Shown in pieces: positions 6,436-7,210 of a stretch of DNA of 7,210 bases. Under the pieces are notes generated by a model. That model had not been told where the DNA came from. It saw nothing but the letters and a program-made list of their open reading frames with translations, and ran no database searches. Source of the DNA: Candidatus Nitrosopolaris rasttigaisensis (GTDB taxonomy: Archaea; Thermoproteota; Nitrososphaeria; Nitrososphaerales; Nitrososphaeraceae); contig CAKOFP010000107.1 of the NCBI GenBank assembly GCA_933226995.1, positions 1 through 7,210 on the forward strand, written 5' to 3'. Both the position numbers and the translations under genes were made by a program. How positions within the stretch are numbered: position 1 is the stretch's first letter; the number at the start of each line of letters is the position of its first letter.

Positions 6436-6966
6436 TTATCTCACTTCTCTAACTCTCTTGCCTTTTGCTGTAGGAATGATTTTCAGTTTTGCGTCTTTAA
6501 ACTCCTTTTCAAACTGTTTGCCTCTGAACATCCTGTCTAAAAATATTGATAAAGCCGCTACCTCAGAGTGTGGTTGATTTCCTATCGCAATATTATAATC
6601 CGCAAGATCATACATTTCTCTTGGAACCTTTTCTGCGCCGATAACTACCAGAATTGTATTTTCTCGTCTTAGATTATTTATGGCGTCATCTAGGTGTATA
6701 CCATACATTGTTAAATGAACCACTTTTCCGCCATCCTTCTTCCAATCCTTTATCACCTCCCTCCATCCTCCAACAATTTCAACCTTAAACTCAGATCTTC
6801 CACCCCATCTGTTACTAACATCCTCTATCGTTTGTTTTAATGAATCGTCTACTTCGCTCATGTAGATTTTATCACTGCCAAATGCTCTCGCGACCAGTGC
6901 TACATGGGTAGTCAATCGATCGTCCCGTACTAATCTATGTCCTATTCTGAGAACTGATACTTTCAG
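6436..6966 (-). CDS. trm56: tRNA (cytidine(56)-2'-O)-methyltransferase aTrm56
   Basis: Archaeal SPOUT-class enzyme that methylates the ribose of C56 in the tRNA T-loop using S-adenosylmethionine. Counted from CTG 6966 it has 176 residues, the family's normal size. Visible motifs: KVSVLRIGHRLVRDDR (2-17), TTHVALVARAFGSDKIY (19-35), HLTMYG (84-89), VVIGAEKVP (107-115) and the knot/SAM-binding segment NIAIGNQPHSEVAALS (125-140). The first conventional start codon is TTG 6915 (residue 18), but the 17 codons before it encode the conserved N-terminal strand and GHR motif, so that start would drop part of the fold. At the place where relatives have Met there is CTG, overlapping the preceding GTPase stop as CTGA where ATGA would be usual. 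Either CUG initiates here or the ATG has mutated. Family call is secure; the start is uncertain. Confidence 0.92.
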   Translation of the reverse strand: MKVSVLRIGHRLVRDDRLTTHVALVARAFGSDKIYMSEVDDSLKQTIEDVSNRWGGRSEFKVEIVGGWREVIKDWKKDGGKVVHLTMYGIHLDDAINNLRRENTILVVIGAEKVPREMYDLADYNIAIGNQPHSEVAALSIFLDRMFRGKQFEKEFKDAKLKIIPTAKGKRVREVR

Positions 6967-7210
6967 TAACTGCTCACTTCGTCGATTAGTGGCTTCGGAT
7001 CGCCCACAACAAACAATGTCATCATGTCCTTTAACGTATCGATCTTGTACCCTGTTTTTGCGGATATCGGTATTACACCTTGTGTTGAATTCGGTAGTCC
7101 TAGGCGAGTGGTTTTATCTTTCACATCTTATACGGTTTTCAAGTCCGCCTTATTTAGTATATTGTCAACTTTAGTCATTGGCTCTCCTAGCTCTTACTTT
7201 ACACGAATAC
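6963..7210 (-). pseudogene. C-terminal remnant of a small GTPase (HflX/Era-like)
   Basis: The frame to TGA 6965-6963 reads TKVDNILNKADLKTV, stop (TAA 7130-7128), DVKDKTTRLGLPNSTQ, GVIPISAKTGYKID, TLKDMMTLFVVGDPKPLIDE. NKAD (or TKVD seven residues before it) is the G4 guanine-specificity motif and ISAKTG the G5 SAK motif, followed by the terminal helix usual in translational GTPases. A second in-frame TAA lies at 7196-7194, preceded by more in-frame sequence to the window edge. The P-loop half, if present, is outside. With two stops and otherwise well-kept motifs this looks like a recently broken gene; two nearby sequencing errors would give the same picture. Which GTPase subfamily is uncertain. 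Its stop overlaps the inferred start of trm56, so the two were probably translationally coupled. Confidence 0.6.

Noticed and set aside
6272..6577. Plus-strand 101-codon ORF
   Set aside because: Its second half is antisense to the conserved C-terminus of Trm56 and its first half has no recognisable content.
6989..7174. Plus-strand 61-codon ORF at the right end
   Set aside because: Antisense to the GTPase remnant whose G4 and G5 motifs are recognisable.
1..7210. Search by eye for tRNA genes, CRISPR repeats, insertion-sequence ends and transposases
   Set aside because: No T-loop consensus in a plausible tRNA setting, no spaced direct repeats and no transposase-like protein were seen.

Overview
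The window looks archaeal, most likely from an ammonia-oxidising-type Nitrososphaerota (Thaumarchaeota) genome of the soil Nitrososphaera lineage. Three proteins are archaeal in kind: ribosomal protein L19e, the archaeal/plant-type D-aminoacyl-tRNA deacylase (DtdA), and the tRNA C56 ribose methyltransferase aTrm56. The lineage is inferred from this gene set together with a siroheme reductase and a two-domain rhodanese; the gene families themselves are read from the sequence.

Layout. Bases 1-437 (+ strand) hold most of L19e, cut at its 5' end by the window edge. Bases 438-1590 carry no intact gene. They hold three pieces of protein-like reading frame broken by stops or frameshifts: two on the minus strand, 24 bases apart like a former operon, and one short one on the plus strand. 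From 1593 to the right end everything intact is on the minus strand. In transcription order from the right these are: the C-terminal remnant of a small GTPase (HflX/Era-like, two in-frame stops); trm56, overlapping the GTPase stop; about 340 bases with a promoter candidate; an unrecognised 52-residue ORF ending one base before the next gene; a siroheme/4Fe-4S reductase; a rhodanese six bases later; a gap containing a TATA-like box; dtdA; and a Nudix hydrolase ending in a hairpin/T-run terminator.

Function. The reductase and rhodanese form a tight operon. The reductase has a Lys-x-Lys in the siroheme pocket, as in sulfite reductases, so assimilatory sulfite reduction plus sulfane-sulfur transfer is a better reading than nitrite reduction. 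The other intact genes serve translation: L19e, Trm56 and DtdA. The Nudix substrate is unknown.

Start sites matter here. L19e continues upstream of its first in-window GTG. DtdA most likely starts 62 codons inside its longest ORF, where a TATA-like box sits at leaderless distance. Trm56 needs 17 codons upstream of its first TTG, which puts its start on a CTG. I see no CRISPR array, insertion sequence, rRNA or tRNA gene. No clearly new biological system is visible. The best leads are the decayed gene cluster at 493-1286, the CTG start/CTGA overlap of trm56, and the small ORF coupled to the sulfite reductase.
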